From: Prado023 sp963818445
GTDB taxonomy: Bacteria; Actinomycetota; Actinomycetes; S36-B12; CAIYMF01
Length of the DNA: 64,000 nucleotides
Assembly (NCBI GenBank): GCA_963818445.1
Contig: CAWFSG010000012.1
Coordinates: 124,001-188,000, forward strand
Direction: 5' to 3'
Shown here: positions 27,880-36,151 of the stretch, piece after piece
How the letters are laid out: each line of letters begins with the position of its first letter
How positions within the stretch are numbered: position 1 is the first letter of the stretch
The notes under the pieces: model-generated
The model's database searches: none
What the model saw: only the letters and a program-made list of their open reading frames with translations
What the model was told of the DNA's origin: nothing
Position numbers and translations under genes: made by a program

Positions 27880-29385
27880 TCAGATCTCGGCCGTCACCGG
27901 ACCGGCCGTGAGCCTCGGCAACCACGGCTGGGCCCCCTCGATCTGGCCGGCCAGGGAGAACAGCTGCTCCTCGGCGCCGAACGCACCGGCGATCTGCACG
28001 CCGATGGGAAGGCCCTCGGGCGTCCAGTGCAGCGGCAGGCTCATCGCCGGCTGGCCGGTCATGTTCCACACCTGCGTGTTGGCAACCTTCTCAAGGCGCG
28101 GGCCTGCCAGCTGGGCAAGCGCAATCCTGATCGCCGGCCCCACGTTGAGCGGCAGCGTGCGCAGGGCCCGGAGCAATGCCTGGTCGACCGTGCTGGGCGC
28201 GTTCTCGCCCACCCGGATCGGCGGGTACGGCAGGGTCGCGGTCACGTGCATGTCGATCTGGTCGGCGAACAGCGCGCCGAGGCGCCGGGTCGCGATGGCG
28301 ACCCGCTCCCTGCCCTGCTCGAGCTCCCGCGCGGAGAGCACGTCACTGGCCTGCCGGAGGAACCAGGTCGCGCCCTCGAAGTCCTCGGATCGCGGCTTGC
28401 GTCCCGTCATCTGCTCGGTGCCGTCGACCATCGCACCGACGCCGGCGGCCACAATCGCGATGTAGGCGTTCGCCAGGCCCTCGCGGTCGATGGGCAGGTC
28501 GATCTCGACGATCTCGTGCCCGAGGCCCTCGAGGAGGGCGACGGCAGCTTCCACGGCAGCTACGCACTCGGAGTCCATCGACCGACCGAAGACCGACTGG
28601 GTGGAGAAGCCGATCCGCAGGGGCCCGGTGTCCTGCCCTACGGCCGCGAGGAAGTCACCCGCTGGCGGGGCCGCGTAGGGAGCACCCACATCGTCGCCCT
28701 GGGTCGCGTCCAGGAAGGCAGCGCTGTCGCGCACCGTGCGACTGACCACATGCCGACGCACCAGTCCGTGCCAACCCTCCCCTTCATTCGGGCCCAGCGG
28801 GGTGCGCCCACGCGAGGGCATCAGGCCGAACAACCCGCACGCTGAGGCGGGGATCCGGATGCTGCCGCCGCCGTCCCCGGCGTGGGCGACCGGAACGATC
28901 CCAGCTGCCACCGCAGCGCCCGACCCGCCGCTGGAGCCACCCGGGGTGTGGTCGGTGTCCCACGGGTTGCGGGCTGGGCCCCGGAACTCGGGCTCGGTCA
29001 CGCCATAGATCCCGAACTCCGGGCAGTTCGTCTTGCCGACGAACACGACCCCCGCGCTGCGGTAGCGCGCGAAGAGCTCGGAGTCGTGGTTGGGCACGTA
29101 GTCGTGCAGGGAGCGGCTGGAGAACGTGCAGGGCTCGTCTGCGAGGTGACCGTCCATGTCCTTGACCAGGAAGGGCACGCCCCGGAACGGGCCATCGGGC
29201 AGCTCGCCGGCCGCCACCTCCCGAGCAGTGTCGTCCATCCTGTGCACGACCGCGTTGAGTGTGGGGTTCACCGCATCGGTCCGCGCGATGGCGGCCTCGA
29301 CGAGCTCGGTCGGCGTCACCTCCCCGGAGCGGACCAGCTCGGCCAGGCCGAGGGCATCGTGGGCCGCGTACTCGTCATGGCGCAT
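27880..29385 (-). CDS. Amidase signature-family amidohydrolase
   Basis: A 501-residue enzyme with the Ser-cisSer-Lys triad: Lys75 in FLVKDMDG, cis-Ser in GGSSGGSGAAVAAG (residues 149-162), and nucleophile Ser175 in GDGGGSIRIPA. The overall sequence resembles the nylon-oligomer (6-aminohexanoate cyclic dimer) hydrolase branch of amidases more than GatA, so the natural substrate is probably a small amide; this is an inference. No coupled neighbour gives a clue. A 30-base tandem repeat lies upstream. Confidence 0.88.
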   Translation of the reverse strand: MRHDEYAAHDALGLAELVRSGEVTPTELVEAAIARTDAVNPTLNAVVHRMDDTAREVAAGELPDGPFRGVPFLVKDMDGHLADEPCTFSSRSLHDYVPNHDSELFARYRSAGVVFVGKTNCPEFGIYGVTEPEFRGPARNPWDTDHTPGGSSGGSGAAVAAGIVPVAHAGDGGGSIRIPASACGLFGLMPSRGRTPLGPNEGEGWHGLVRRHVVSRTVRDSAAFLDATQGDDVGAPYAAPPAGDFLAAVGQDTGPLRIGFSTQSVFGRSMDSECVAAVEAAVALLEGLGHEIVEIDLPIDREGLANAYIAIVAAGVGAMVDGTEQMTGRKPRSEDFEGATWFLRQASDVLSARELEQGRERVAIATRRLGALFADQIDMHVTATLPYPPIRVGENAPSTVDQALLRALRTLPLNVGPAIRIALAQLAGPRLEKVANTQVWNMTGQPAMSLPLHWTPEGLPIGVQIAGAFGAEEQLFSLAGQIEGAQPWLPRLTAGPVTAEI

Positions 29386-29428
29386 GCGCCCATCTTGGCC
29401 CGGGACGCAGGCCGTGGCGTGCTGGGCA

Positions 29429-29488
29429 CCGGCTCGCGCCTGCCTGCTCGTGGGTCGGCCGGCTCGCGCCTGCCGGCTCGTGGGTCGG
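29429..29488. repeat. Tandem 30-base repeat upstream of the amidase
   Basis: Two adjacent units (29429-29458 and 29459-29488) differ at one base only. They fill most of the 108-base space between the amidase start and the stop of the LysM regulator, so they lie in the amidase promoter region or in the 3' end of the tad operon message. Confidence 0.85.
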
Positions 29489-29493
29489 GCTGC

Positions 29494-32400
29494 CTACACG
29501 GCTGTCCTGGCCAGGATCGCCTCGAGGACCTCGGACTCGCTCTCGGTCCGCAGCCCCCGTAGGGCCGCGTCGCGGGCGGCGGACCGCCGGCCGGCCCGCT
29601 CGTGGCGCACGGCCAGGGCGTGGGCCACGTCGCCGATGAGGCTGATCATCTCGTTGATGTGGAGGTCGGCCCAGGGCAGCTCGCGACTGGCCACGGCACC
29701 GAACGGACGTCCGCGGACCAGGGCCAGGGCAGCAGTGAGGTGCTCGGTGTCCTCGGGATCAGCCAGGCCCCGCTCGGCCAAGCGTTGGAAGTCGGCCCAG
29801 TCGGAGCCGACCTCAGCGCGCAGGCGCAACCGACCCTCGGACTCGGCGAACGTCATGAGGTAGGGCTCCCCGGCGTCCGTGCGGCCCAGCCAGGTCCGGG
29901 CCCGGGAGATCATCTGCCGGCACGTCTGCGGGTTCGACCGGCGGCCCGGCCACAGGGCGCCCTGCAACTCGCTGGGTCGGGAGCCGGGGTTCAACAGCAC
30001 GAATGCTGCCGTCTCCGCGAGCCGGCCGATCCGCGTGGATTCGCACTTCCCGTGGGCGTTCTCGACGAGGACCTCACCGAGGACCAGGACGCGGGGCACC
30101 CCTGCTGCGGCGCCCTCCGAGGCTGGACCCACGGGTTCCAACCCCCAGGGCAGGAGTCGTTGCTCCCCCACCCGACGGGGATCGTCCACTGCGCCGGACA
30201 TCGGGGCGTTCTCGCGCAGGTCGATGACCCCGGCTGAGGACGCAGGCGATTCCCACAGGCCAGCCTGACCGGGGGTCGGCTCGTCGGTTCCAGCCGGCCC
30301 GTGGGGGCTGGTGTGCGCGGCGGGGAGGTCGGCCGCGGGGATGTCAGCCCGGGCCTCGGGCAGGTCAGCCTCGGGCAGGTCAGCGGCGCTGAGTGCCTCC
30401 ACGATGTCGCGGGTTGCCGACCAACTCAGGCGCTGGGGTGCGAGGTGTTCCCGCTCGGGCAGCAGAAGCGCCCTTCCCGAGTCGTCGACGACCAGGGTCG
30501 CTCCGGCCCCGGCGACCGGGGCAGCGGTGATGAGGGCGCATCCGGACCGGGGCGGCACCCGGACCTCGAGCGCGCGGTCGGACAGGACGATGAGCAGCGG
30601 GTCGGCAGCTTCGGGAGTCGTCCCGGCGGGCGCGGAACCCGACACCGCGGACGTGGCCATGACCGCAGTCAGCGCGGCCGCTGCGCGCAGCGGATCGCGC
30701 TCGACCCCGATGCCACCCGAGTCGACTGCCTGGGCAACAGTCGGGTCGACCAGGCACAGGATGCGCTCGGTCAGGGCGCTCGATGGCCCGAACGCCAGGT
30801 CAGCGGCGAGTCCGCGGAGCACGCCTCCGGTGGCCTCCTCCGGCCCGGTGACCGACAGGGTTCCCACGGAGTCGAGGTTGAGCAGGACGGTCTCGGCTCC
30901 GGCGAAGCCCAGGGTGACCAGGCCGGCGAGCGCCGGCGGACGGTCCGGCAACTCGGCGACGAGGAGCTCCATCGAGAGCGTCCAGCGGGTGTCGTCGACT
31001 GGCACGAACGGGGCGATGGCTGGGCCCGACGGCACCGCCAGGTCGAGGACCACGGACTGCGCACCGACCCGTACCGAGCGCACATCGGGCAGAGCGCGCC
31101 CGCCTGCCTCGGCCTCGTCGGCCAGCTGGACCAGAGCCCTGTGGAGGAGGTCGAGGCCGGGCTCACGCCCTGAGGCCCTGGCTGCACGCTCGACCTGCTG
31201 GGCGCCTGGCCCCGAGGCGGGCATCCGCTCCCCGGGGCGACGATGGCGCTGGAACTGGCGCCGGCGTCGCATGAGCTCGGCACCCACGCCGCCGAGGAGG
31301 AGAACGGCAACCGTTCCTCCGGCCGGGAGCGTGATCGCCATGCCACCGGCCGTGGCTGCAGGAGCCGAAGCCGGCTCCGGATCCAGCTCCGGCTCGTCGA
31401 TCCCCTGCACTGCGCGATCGGGGTCCGCAGCGGCGGGCCCGGTGCCGGTCGCGGCTGGCGCGCCTGTTGCGCCGGTCGCGCCGCCCTCGCGACCCTCCTC
31501 GACGGCGCTCGGCTGGGCCACCGACCCACGATCCAGCGTCAGTGGACCGGTGGCCGCAGCCGTCGGCGCCACAGGCGGGTCCGACTCAACGGGCGGGTCC
31601 GTCGACGCCGAGGGGGCCGACGCAGCCCTGTCGATCGGTGCCATCGCCGTCGGCTTCGGGAGCGGAAGCGCGGCGTCGGGCTCACTCAGCGCGTCCTCCC
31701 CGGGGCCATCACCCGCGGAACTCGGGGCAACTGGAGCGTCCGCCTCCAGCTCCGCATCAGCCTCCACCTCGGCGCCCGCACCGGACCCCGACTCCGCGCC
31801 CGCAGCTGCTTCCCGCGCCGCCGCCCCCACCGAGTGCTGCGGCGCGGAGTGGCTCGCCTTGTCCTCGTGCCCCGGGATCTCCAGCACCCAGCCCGGCAGG
31901 ATGATGTCCGGATCCTCCAGGCGACGCCCATCGGGCTGCAGGTCACCCCGATTGGCCCCGGCAATCTCCGGGTAACGGAGGGGGTCCCCCAACTCGTCTT
32001 CGGCGATCTGCCACAGGGTGTCGCCGCGGACCACCCGATGCCGGTCGGGCCGAGCAGCATCGACCGCGGCGTCGGCAGGCAAGGCCAGGGTCCACCCCGG
32101 GTAGAGGCGACCATCGTCGCCCAGCGACCGGCCGTCGGGCTGCACCTCGCCCCGGTTCAACTCGACGATCTCGACGAAGCGCTCGCCTGCGCCCAGGTAC
32201 TGCTCAGCCAGCAACCAGAGGGTGTCGTGACGCTCGGTGGTCACGGTTGGGGCGGCCGGTCCCCTGGCGGACTGGTTGACGCGTTGGTGAGCTGAGCGGG
32301 AGACACGAACTCGCTCACGGCGCTCCTCGAGGTCGCCCCCCTGCGCACCGGACCCCCGCGCACCGGGCCGCGGCGCACCGAACGGCTCCACACCGAGGGA

Positions 32401-32883
32401 CGTCGCGGCGCCTGACCTCGACGCGAGCCCCGGCAGAACCCCGCTCGACGCCAGCACCGACGCCCCACCCGACGCGGTGGACCCCACGGGCGCCCCCACC
32501 GCAGGGCCACCGGCGGCGGGGCTGAGGGCCACCAGGACCGCAGCCACCAGGACGGCGGCCATCCGCTGCGGCACGGCCATCCCCGGCAGGGTCGGCGTGG
32601 GCACGCGCCGAACGGCTGCCCAGGTCTCCAGCCCGACGCTGAGCAGCATCACGGCCCACGACGCCCATGCCACCCCAACGATCGCCAGCAGGAGCAGCCG
32701 CCCGTCGTCGGCGCGACCCCACGCAGCCGGCGACAGCGCACCGAGATCGAGCGGGAGCGCCTGGGCCAGCGCCACGAGCACATAGGGGACCACGAGGACG
32801 AGGACACCGAGCGCGCCGAGCGCAGCCAGCGCCCGAAGCACCCGGCGCGGTCCAGCCTTCCGATGGTCGGTGTCGTATGTCAT
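29494..32883 (-). CDS. Transmembrane LysM protein with C-terminal SARP-type (winged helix + BTAD) regulator
   Basis: A 1129-residue mosaic. Three membrane helices lie near residues 16-42, 62-87 and 107-121. Two LysM domains follow (about 216-269 and 282-337, TLWQIAEDELGDPLRYPEI type), then an Ala/Pro/Glu-rich linker to about 512 and a fourth helix (515-537) followed by RRRRQ. The last ~240 residues hold an OmpR/SARP-like winged helix (ISRARTWLG) and a bacterial transcriptional activator domain. Positive-inside charges put LysM outside and the regulator in the cytoplasm. It starts with an ATGA overlap on the last pilin-like gene, so it is the end of the tad operon and may report cell-wall state to it. 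Confidence 0.85.
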   Translation of the reverse strand: MTYDTDHRKAGPRRVLRALAALGALGVLVLVVPYVLVALAQALPLDLGALSPAAWGRADDGRLLLLAIVGVAWASWAVMLLSVGLETWAAVRRVPTPTLPGMAVPQRMAAVLVAAVLVALSPAAGGPAVGAPVGSTASGGASVLASSGVLPGLASRSGAATSLGVEPFGAPRPGARGSGAQGGDLEERRERVRVSRSAHQRVNQSARGPAAPTVTTERHDTLWLLAEQYLGAGERFVEIVELNRGEVQPDGRSLGDDGRLYPGWTLALPADAAVDAARPDRHRVVRGDTLWQIAEDELGDPLRYPEIAGANRGDLQPDGRRLEDPDIILPGWVLEIPGHEDKASHSAPQHSVGAAAREAAAGAESGSGAGAEVEADAELEADAPVAPSSAGDGPGEDALSEPDAALPLPKPTAMAPIDRAASAPSASTDPPVESDPPVAPTAAATGPLTLDRGSVAQPSAVEEGREGGATGATGAPAATGTGPAAADPDRAVQGIDEPELDPEPASAPAATAGGMAITLPAGGTVAVLLLGGVGAELMRRRRQFQRHRRPGERMPASGPGAQQVERAARASGREPGLDLLHRALVQLADEAEAGGRALPDVRSVRVGAQSVVLDLAVPSGPAIAPFVPVDDTRWTLSMELLVAELPDRPPALAGLVTLGFAGAETVLLNLDSVGTLSVTGPEEATGGVLRGLAADLAFGPSSALTERILCLVDPTVAQAVDSGGIGVERDPLRAAAALTAVMATSAVSGSAPAGTTPEAADPLLIVLSDRALEVRVPPRSGCALITAAPVAGAGATLVVDDSGRALLLPEREHLAPQRLSWSATRDIVEALSAADLPEADLPEARADIPAADLPAAHTSPHGPAGTDEPTPGQAGLWESPASSAGVIDLRENAPMSGAVDDPRRVGEQRLLPWGLEPVGPASEGAAAGVPRVLVLGEVLVENAHGKCESTRIGRLAETAAFVLLNPGSRPSELQGALWPGRRSNPQTCRQMISRARTWLGRTDAGEPYLMTFAESEGRLRLRAEVGSDWADFQRLAERGLADPEDTEHLTAALALVRGRPFGAVASRELPWADLHINEMISLIGDVAHALAVRHERAGRRSAARDAALRGLRTESESEVLEAILARTAV

Positions 32884-33341
32884 GGACGGACTCCTCTCAC
32901 GGAGTGGACGAGGGCCACCTCAGCGCCGCCGCGGACGGTGAACTGGGGCACCCCGATCAGGCCGAGGAACACCGTGGGGGCCGAGGTGGTGGTGGTGACC
33001 GCGATCGCCCTGCCTCCGTCGATCACCCGGACCGAGCCCTCGACCCCAGAGACCCGCAAGTAGGACTCCGCGGCCACGAGGGCGGCGCGGCGGTCCACCC
33101 TGACCTCGCTGCCTTCGAGGACCCCGGCAAGGTCGATGGCCTGACCTGCGGCGCGCGCGGCCTCGGCGGCCAGCCGGTCAGCCCGCTGGACCGCGCGCAC
33201 CTTGGCGCCGCCGTCGACGACCAACCCGGCGAGGGCGAGCAGCCCGACCATGGCGATCGCGACGAAGAGCGTGACCGCACCGCGATCGGACCGCCCGCCG
33301 GACGACAGCCGGGACCGCGCCACAACCACCGGACCAGCCAT
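32880..33341 (-). CDS. TadE/TadG-like pilus-associated membrane protein (Rv3654c type)
   Basis: A 153-residue protein with a short basic start (SSGGRSDRG), a single N-terminal helix AVTLFVAIAMVGLLALAGLV, then a helical RAVQRADRLAAEAARAAGQA segment typical of TadE/TadG minor pilins, and a beta-rich C-terminus. Actinobacterial tad loci usually end with two or three such proteins. The start overlaps the upstream gene's stop by one base (TGATG), and its own stop overlaps the LysM regulator start (ATGA). Confidence 0.8.
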   Translation of the reverse strand: MAGPVVVARSRLSSGGRSDRGAVTLFVAIAMVGLLALAGLVVDGGAKVRAVQRADRLAAEAARAAGQAIDLAGVLEGSEVRVDRRAALVAAESYLRVSGVEGSVRVIDGGRAIAVTTTTSAPTVFLGLIGVPQFTVRGGAEVALVHSVRGVRP

Positions 33342-33814
33342 CACGATCGCCCCCGGAACCGGTCGATCGGGCTGGTCATCTGCGCAGTGACGGTTCGCTG
33401 CCCGGGCATCCCCGGGACGGAGAGGTCGGCCAGCGGGACGGTGCAGCGCAGTCGCACCGTGACGCTCGCCGGAGACCCGACGGCGACCGCAAAGCCGCCG
33501 ACGTCCACCGAGCTGGTCAGGGGCTGGCACGTGACGCCCTGATCTCGCAGCGAGTCCCGCGCACTGCGCCCCGCCGCCGATTCGGCGCCGCGGGCATCCC
33601 GGGCGATCGACGCAGCCCGCGCCGCCGAGGCGGCGGCCTGCTCGACCGCGCTCCCCGCGATCGAGATCCGGCCCGCGACGATGACCAGCCCGAGCACCGC
33701 GAGCAGCGCAGGGGCCAGGACGGCCAGCTCGATGGTCGCTGACCCCCGGTCGACCGCCCAGCCCCGACCGGCAGCGGGCGGTTGACGCGACGCCAGCATG
33801 CGAACGCCAGTCAC
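33341..33814 (-). CDS. TadE family pseudopilin-like protein
   Basis: A 157-residue protein with the TadE pattern: charged lead DRGSATIELAVLAPALLAVL (Gly-Ser before a helix with Glu at +5), then a helical region rich in Ala and a C-terminal domain with paired cysteines (Cys near TCQPL and LRCTV). It starts at GTG 33814 in a GTGA overlap with the upstream TadE gene. A later ATG at 33799 is also possible. Confidence 0.82.
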   Translation of the reverse strand: MTGVRMLASRQPPAAGRGWAVDRGSATIELAVLAPALLAVLGLVIVAGRISIAGSAVEQAAASAARAASIARDARGAESAAGRSARDSLRDQGVTCQPLTSSVDVGGFAVAVGSPASVTVRLRCTVPLADLSVPGMPGQRTVTAQMTSPIDRFRGRS

Positions 33815-34188
33815 GGTGCCGTGAACCGCTCGATCGGGCCCTCGGCATGCTGACGTACGGGCAACCCGGGCACGCCGGGGAGCACGCTCAGGGCGCGCCC
33901 GGTCACGTCCACGCGCAGCGTCGCCGCGGTGGCCGCTGACGTGACCGTGCTCCCCACGAGCGAGTCCCCCGCAGTCGCGTCGAGGAAGGACTGGGCTCGC
34001 ACCCGCCCGGCCTCGGCCGGCGCGCGGTAGGCACGGCCCGCCGCGACGCCCTCCTGGGCGGCGCCCAGCGCGAGGCTGCGGGCGTATGACCACAGGCCGA
34101 CCTGGATGATCGTGAACACGACCAGCAGCAGCACTGGGGCCAGGATCGACACCTCGAGCGTCACGGACCCGCGATCCGCGCGTGGCAT
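33811..34188 (-). CDS. TadE family minor pilin-like protein
   Basis: A 125-residue protein starting MPRADRGSVTLEVSILAPVL. The charged lead, Gly/Ser processing region, Glu five residues into the helix and ILAPVLLLVVFTIIQ helix are typical of TadE. The rest is Ala-rich helix and a short C-terminal domain. Its start overlaps the stop of the Flp-like gene by one base. Confidence 0.85.
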   Translation of the reverse strand: MPRADRGSVTLEVSILAPVLLLVVFTIIQVGLWSYARSLALGAAQEGVAAGRAYRAPAEAGRVRAQSFLDATAGDSLVGSTVTSAATAATLRVDVTGRALSVLPGVPGLPVRQHAEGPIERFTAP

Positions 34189-34391
34189 CAGCTGATCTGG
34201 TCGGTGCGCGACTTCACCGCCGCGGTGAGCGTGGCGACGAGCAGGGTGGCCACGGTGATCAGGCCCAGCACGAGGATCACCAGCTCCAGGGTGCTTGCTC
34301 CGGCCTCGGTGCCACGGTGCTCCCAGCCGCTGCGGATGCGCCCGGTCAGGGCGCCCAGGACGGTCAGGGTGGTGGTCAGGACTGCATTCAT
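34188..34391 (-). CDS. Flp-type pilin / DUF4244-like small protein
   Basis: A 67-residue protein. After a polar leader (TGRIRSGWEHRGTEAG) comes ASTLELVILVLGLITVATLL, a single helix with the Glu placed like the conserved +5 Glu of type IVb pilins, and a short tail KSRTDQIS. In actinobacterial tad loci this position is held by the major pilin or the related DUF4244 family. GGAGA precedes ATG 34391. Confidence 0.78.
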   Translation of the reverse strand: MNAVLTTTLTVLGALTGRIRSGWEHRGTEAGASTLELVILVLGLITVATLLVATLTAAVKSRTDQIS

Positions 34392-34411
34392 CTCTATCTC
34401 CAATGGGTGGG

Positions 34412-35293
34412 TCAGCCGAACAGGATCCGCCAGAAGGCGGGGAAACCGAGAAGTGCCATGAAGGCCACGCCGAGCAGCGCGACCGGGATCGACATCCGCT
34501 CGCTGGCCTCGTTGGCTGCCGTGACCTCCGACTGCAGCAGCCACGTGCGCAGCGAGGCAGCCCGGGCGCGCAACGTGGGGAGAACCGCGGCACCGTCCTC
34601 GCCGGAGAGCCGCATGATGTCGGCAACGTCGCCGAGCTCCGGGACGTCCAGTTCCAGCGCGAGGTCCGAGAGCTGCTGCCACGGGGTGCGACCCTCGAGC
34701 CGCGCCCGCAGCAGGGCGTCGCGGATGTGCCCGAAGCCGGGACCGTCACCGATCGCCGCGGCCCGCTCCAGCGCCTCGACCGCACCCGCGTCGGCGGCCC
34801 GCTCCAGGGCCACCAACTCCAGGTACACGCACACTGTGCGGCGCATCTGGACGCGGGCAACGGCGGCCCGTCGGCGCAGCTCGACCTCCGGCAGGAAGGA
34901 CATCCCGACCGCGAGGCCCACGGCTGCTGCCGCCGGGATCACCACGGGCAGCGCCAGCCCCGCGATCGACAGGATCGAGGTGAGAAGGACCGGGAACGCC
35001 AGGCCCACGAACGCGTAGCCCATCTTCTCCAGCGCCAGACGAGTCGGGGTCGTGCCGGAGATCGCCAAGTCGGCGCGTTGCCGGTCCAGGTGCATCGCCT
35101 CAGCCACCCGGACCGCGGCCCGAGCCAGGGCACGCTCCAGCGGTCCCTCGTCCGTGGTCAGCGCCGGGGCTGGGGCGCGGCCAGACATGCGGGCAACACC
35201 GGCGGCAAGGTCGGGGACGGGCGCGCGCAGGCCGGCAATGACGAGGGTCACCCCGAGCCCCACGAGTGCCCCCGCCAGCAGCATCGCCGTCAT
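34412..35293 (-). CDS. tadC: TadC-like type II secretion system F domain protein
   Basis: A 293-residue membrane protein. The cytoplasmic GspF-like domain (RTVCVYLELVALERAADAGA, TPWQQLSDLALELDVPEL, LSGEDGAAVLPTLRARAA) lies between helix pairs at the N-terminal third (YAFVGLAFPVLLTSIL) and the extreme C-terminus (ALLGVAFMALLGFPAFWRIL). TadB and TadC form the inner-membrane platform of the pilus machine. The ATG at 35293 overlaps the tadB stop (ATGA). Confidence 0.87.
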   Translation of the reverse strand: MTAMLLAGALVGLGVTLVIAGLRAPVPDLAAGVARMSGRAPAPALTTDEGPLERALARAAVRVAEAMHLDRQRADLAISGTTPTRLALEKMGYAFVGLAFPVLLTSILSIAGLALPVVIPAAAAVGLAVGMSFLPEVELRRRAAVARVQMRRTVCVYLELVALERAADAGAVEALERAAAIGDGPGFGHIRDALLRARLEGRTPWQQLSDLALELDVPELGDVADIMRLSGEDGAAVLPTLRARAASLRTWLLQSEVTAANEASERMSIPVALLGVAFMALLGFPAFWRILFG

Positions 35294-36141
35294 GAGTCCG
35301 CCTCCTGCGCCCCGAGGATCCGCGCCGGGGGCGTGGTCCTGGTCATGGAATGCATCCACCAGAGTGCTGCGCCGAAGAACCCGAGCGTGGCGGTCAGGAC
35401 GACCTGCCCGAGGAACGTGCCGTAGGGGCCGGTGTACCCGCGGTTGAGCAGGCCGGCAGCGATGATCGCCAGCGTGATGACCGTGACGGCGCGCGCGGTG
35501 GTGCGCGGCTTGGCCCGGTCGGCCTCGATGCGGCGGCGGGCAGCGACCTCCTCACCCACGGAGTCGGCGATGGCCGTCAGCGCGGCGGCGACCCCCGGTC
35601 CGCGCCGACGGGAGGCCAGGATCAGCGAGGCGACGACGAGGTCCGCCGTCGGGTCGTCGAGGTCGTCGGCGAAGCGGCGCAAGGCGGTCTCGGTCGGGGT
35701 GCGCGCGGCGATCCGGGCCGAGAGCGTGGCCACCTCCGCGGCGATCGGCGCGGGTGCTGTCCGTGCCGCCGTCTGGATCGCCTGCTCCAGGCCGACCCCG
35801 ATCGCCAGAACGTCGGACAGTCGGCGGGTCCACTCCTCGACTGCCTCGACCCGGTCGATCTGGACCTCGGCGCTGGCGGCGGCTCCGGACATGGCCGGTA
35901 GCCCGATGGCGGCAGCGGCGGCGCCGAGGCCGAGCGCCGGCCAACCCGTGAACGCCCACACCAGCAGGGCGATCCCGAGCGCCGCCGGCCAGCGCAGGGA
36001 CGCCCAGGACCACTCGATCGCGGGGGGCGACGGCAACGCGCGGCTTGGGGTTGCCAGCCCGTTGCCGCCGCGACCATGAGCACGATGCCCGGAGGCGGCA
36101 ACCAGTGCGGCAACCCCGGCCAGGACCTGCGCCGCGGTCAT
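35290..36141 (-). CDS. tadB: TadB-like type II secretion system F domain protein
   Basis: A 283-residue membrane protein with a GspF-like core (VEEWTRRLSDVLAIGVGLEQAI, ALRRFADDLDDPTADLVVASL) flanked by helices near residues 50-85 and 215-265. It is the partner of TadC. The start at 36141 follows the tadA stop by ten bases. Confidence 0.86.
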   Translation of the reverse strand: MTAAQVLAGVAALVAASGHRAHGRGGNGLATPSRALPSPPAIEWSWASLRWPAALGIALLVWAFTGWPALGLGAAAAAIGLPAMSGAAASAEVQIDRVEAVEEWTRRLSDVLAIGVGLEQAIQTAARTAPAPIAAEVATLSARIAARTPTETALRRFADDLDDPTADLVVASLILASRRRGPGVAAALTAIADSVGEEVAARRRIEADRAKPRTTARAVTVITLAIIAAGLLNRGYTGPYGTFLGQVVLTATLGFFGAALWWMHSMTRTTPPARILGAQEADS

Positions 36142-36151
36142 CGGGCGGCCC

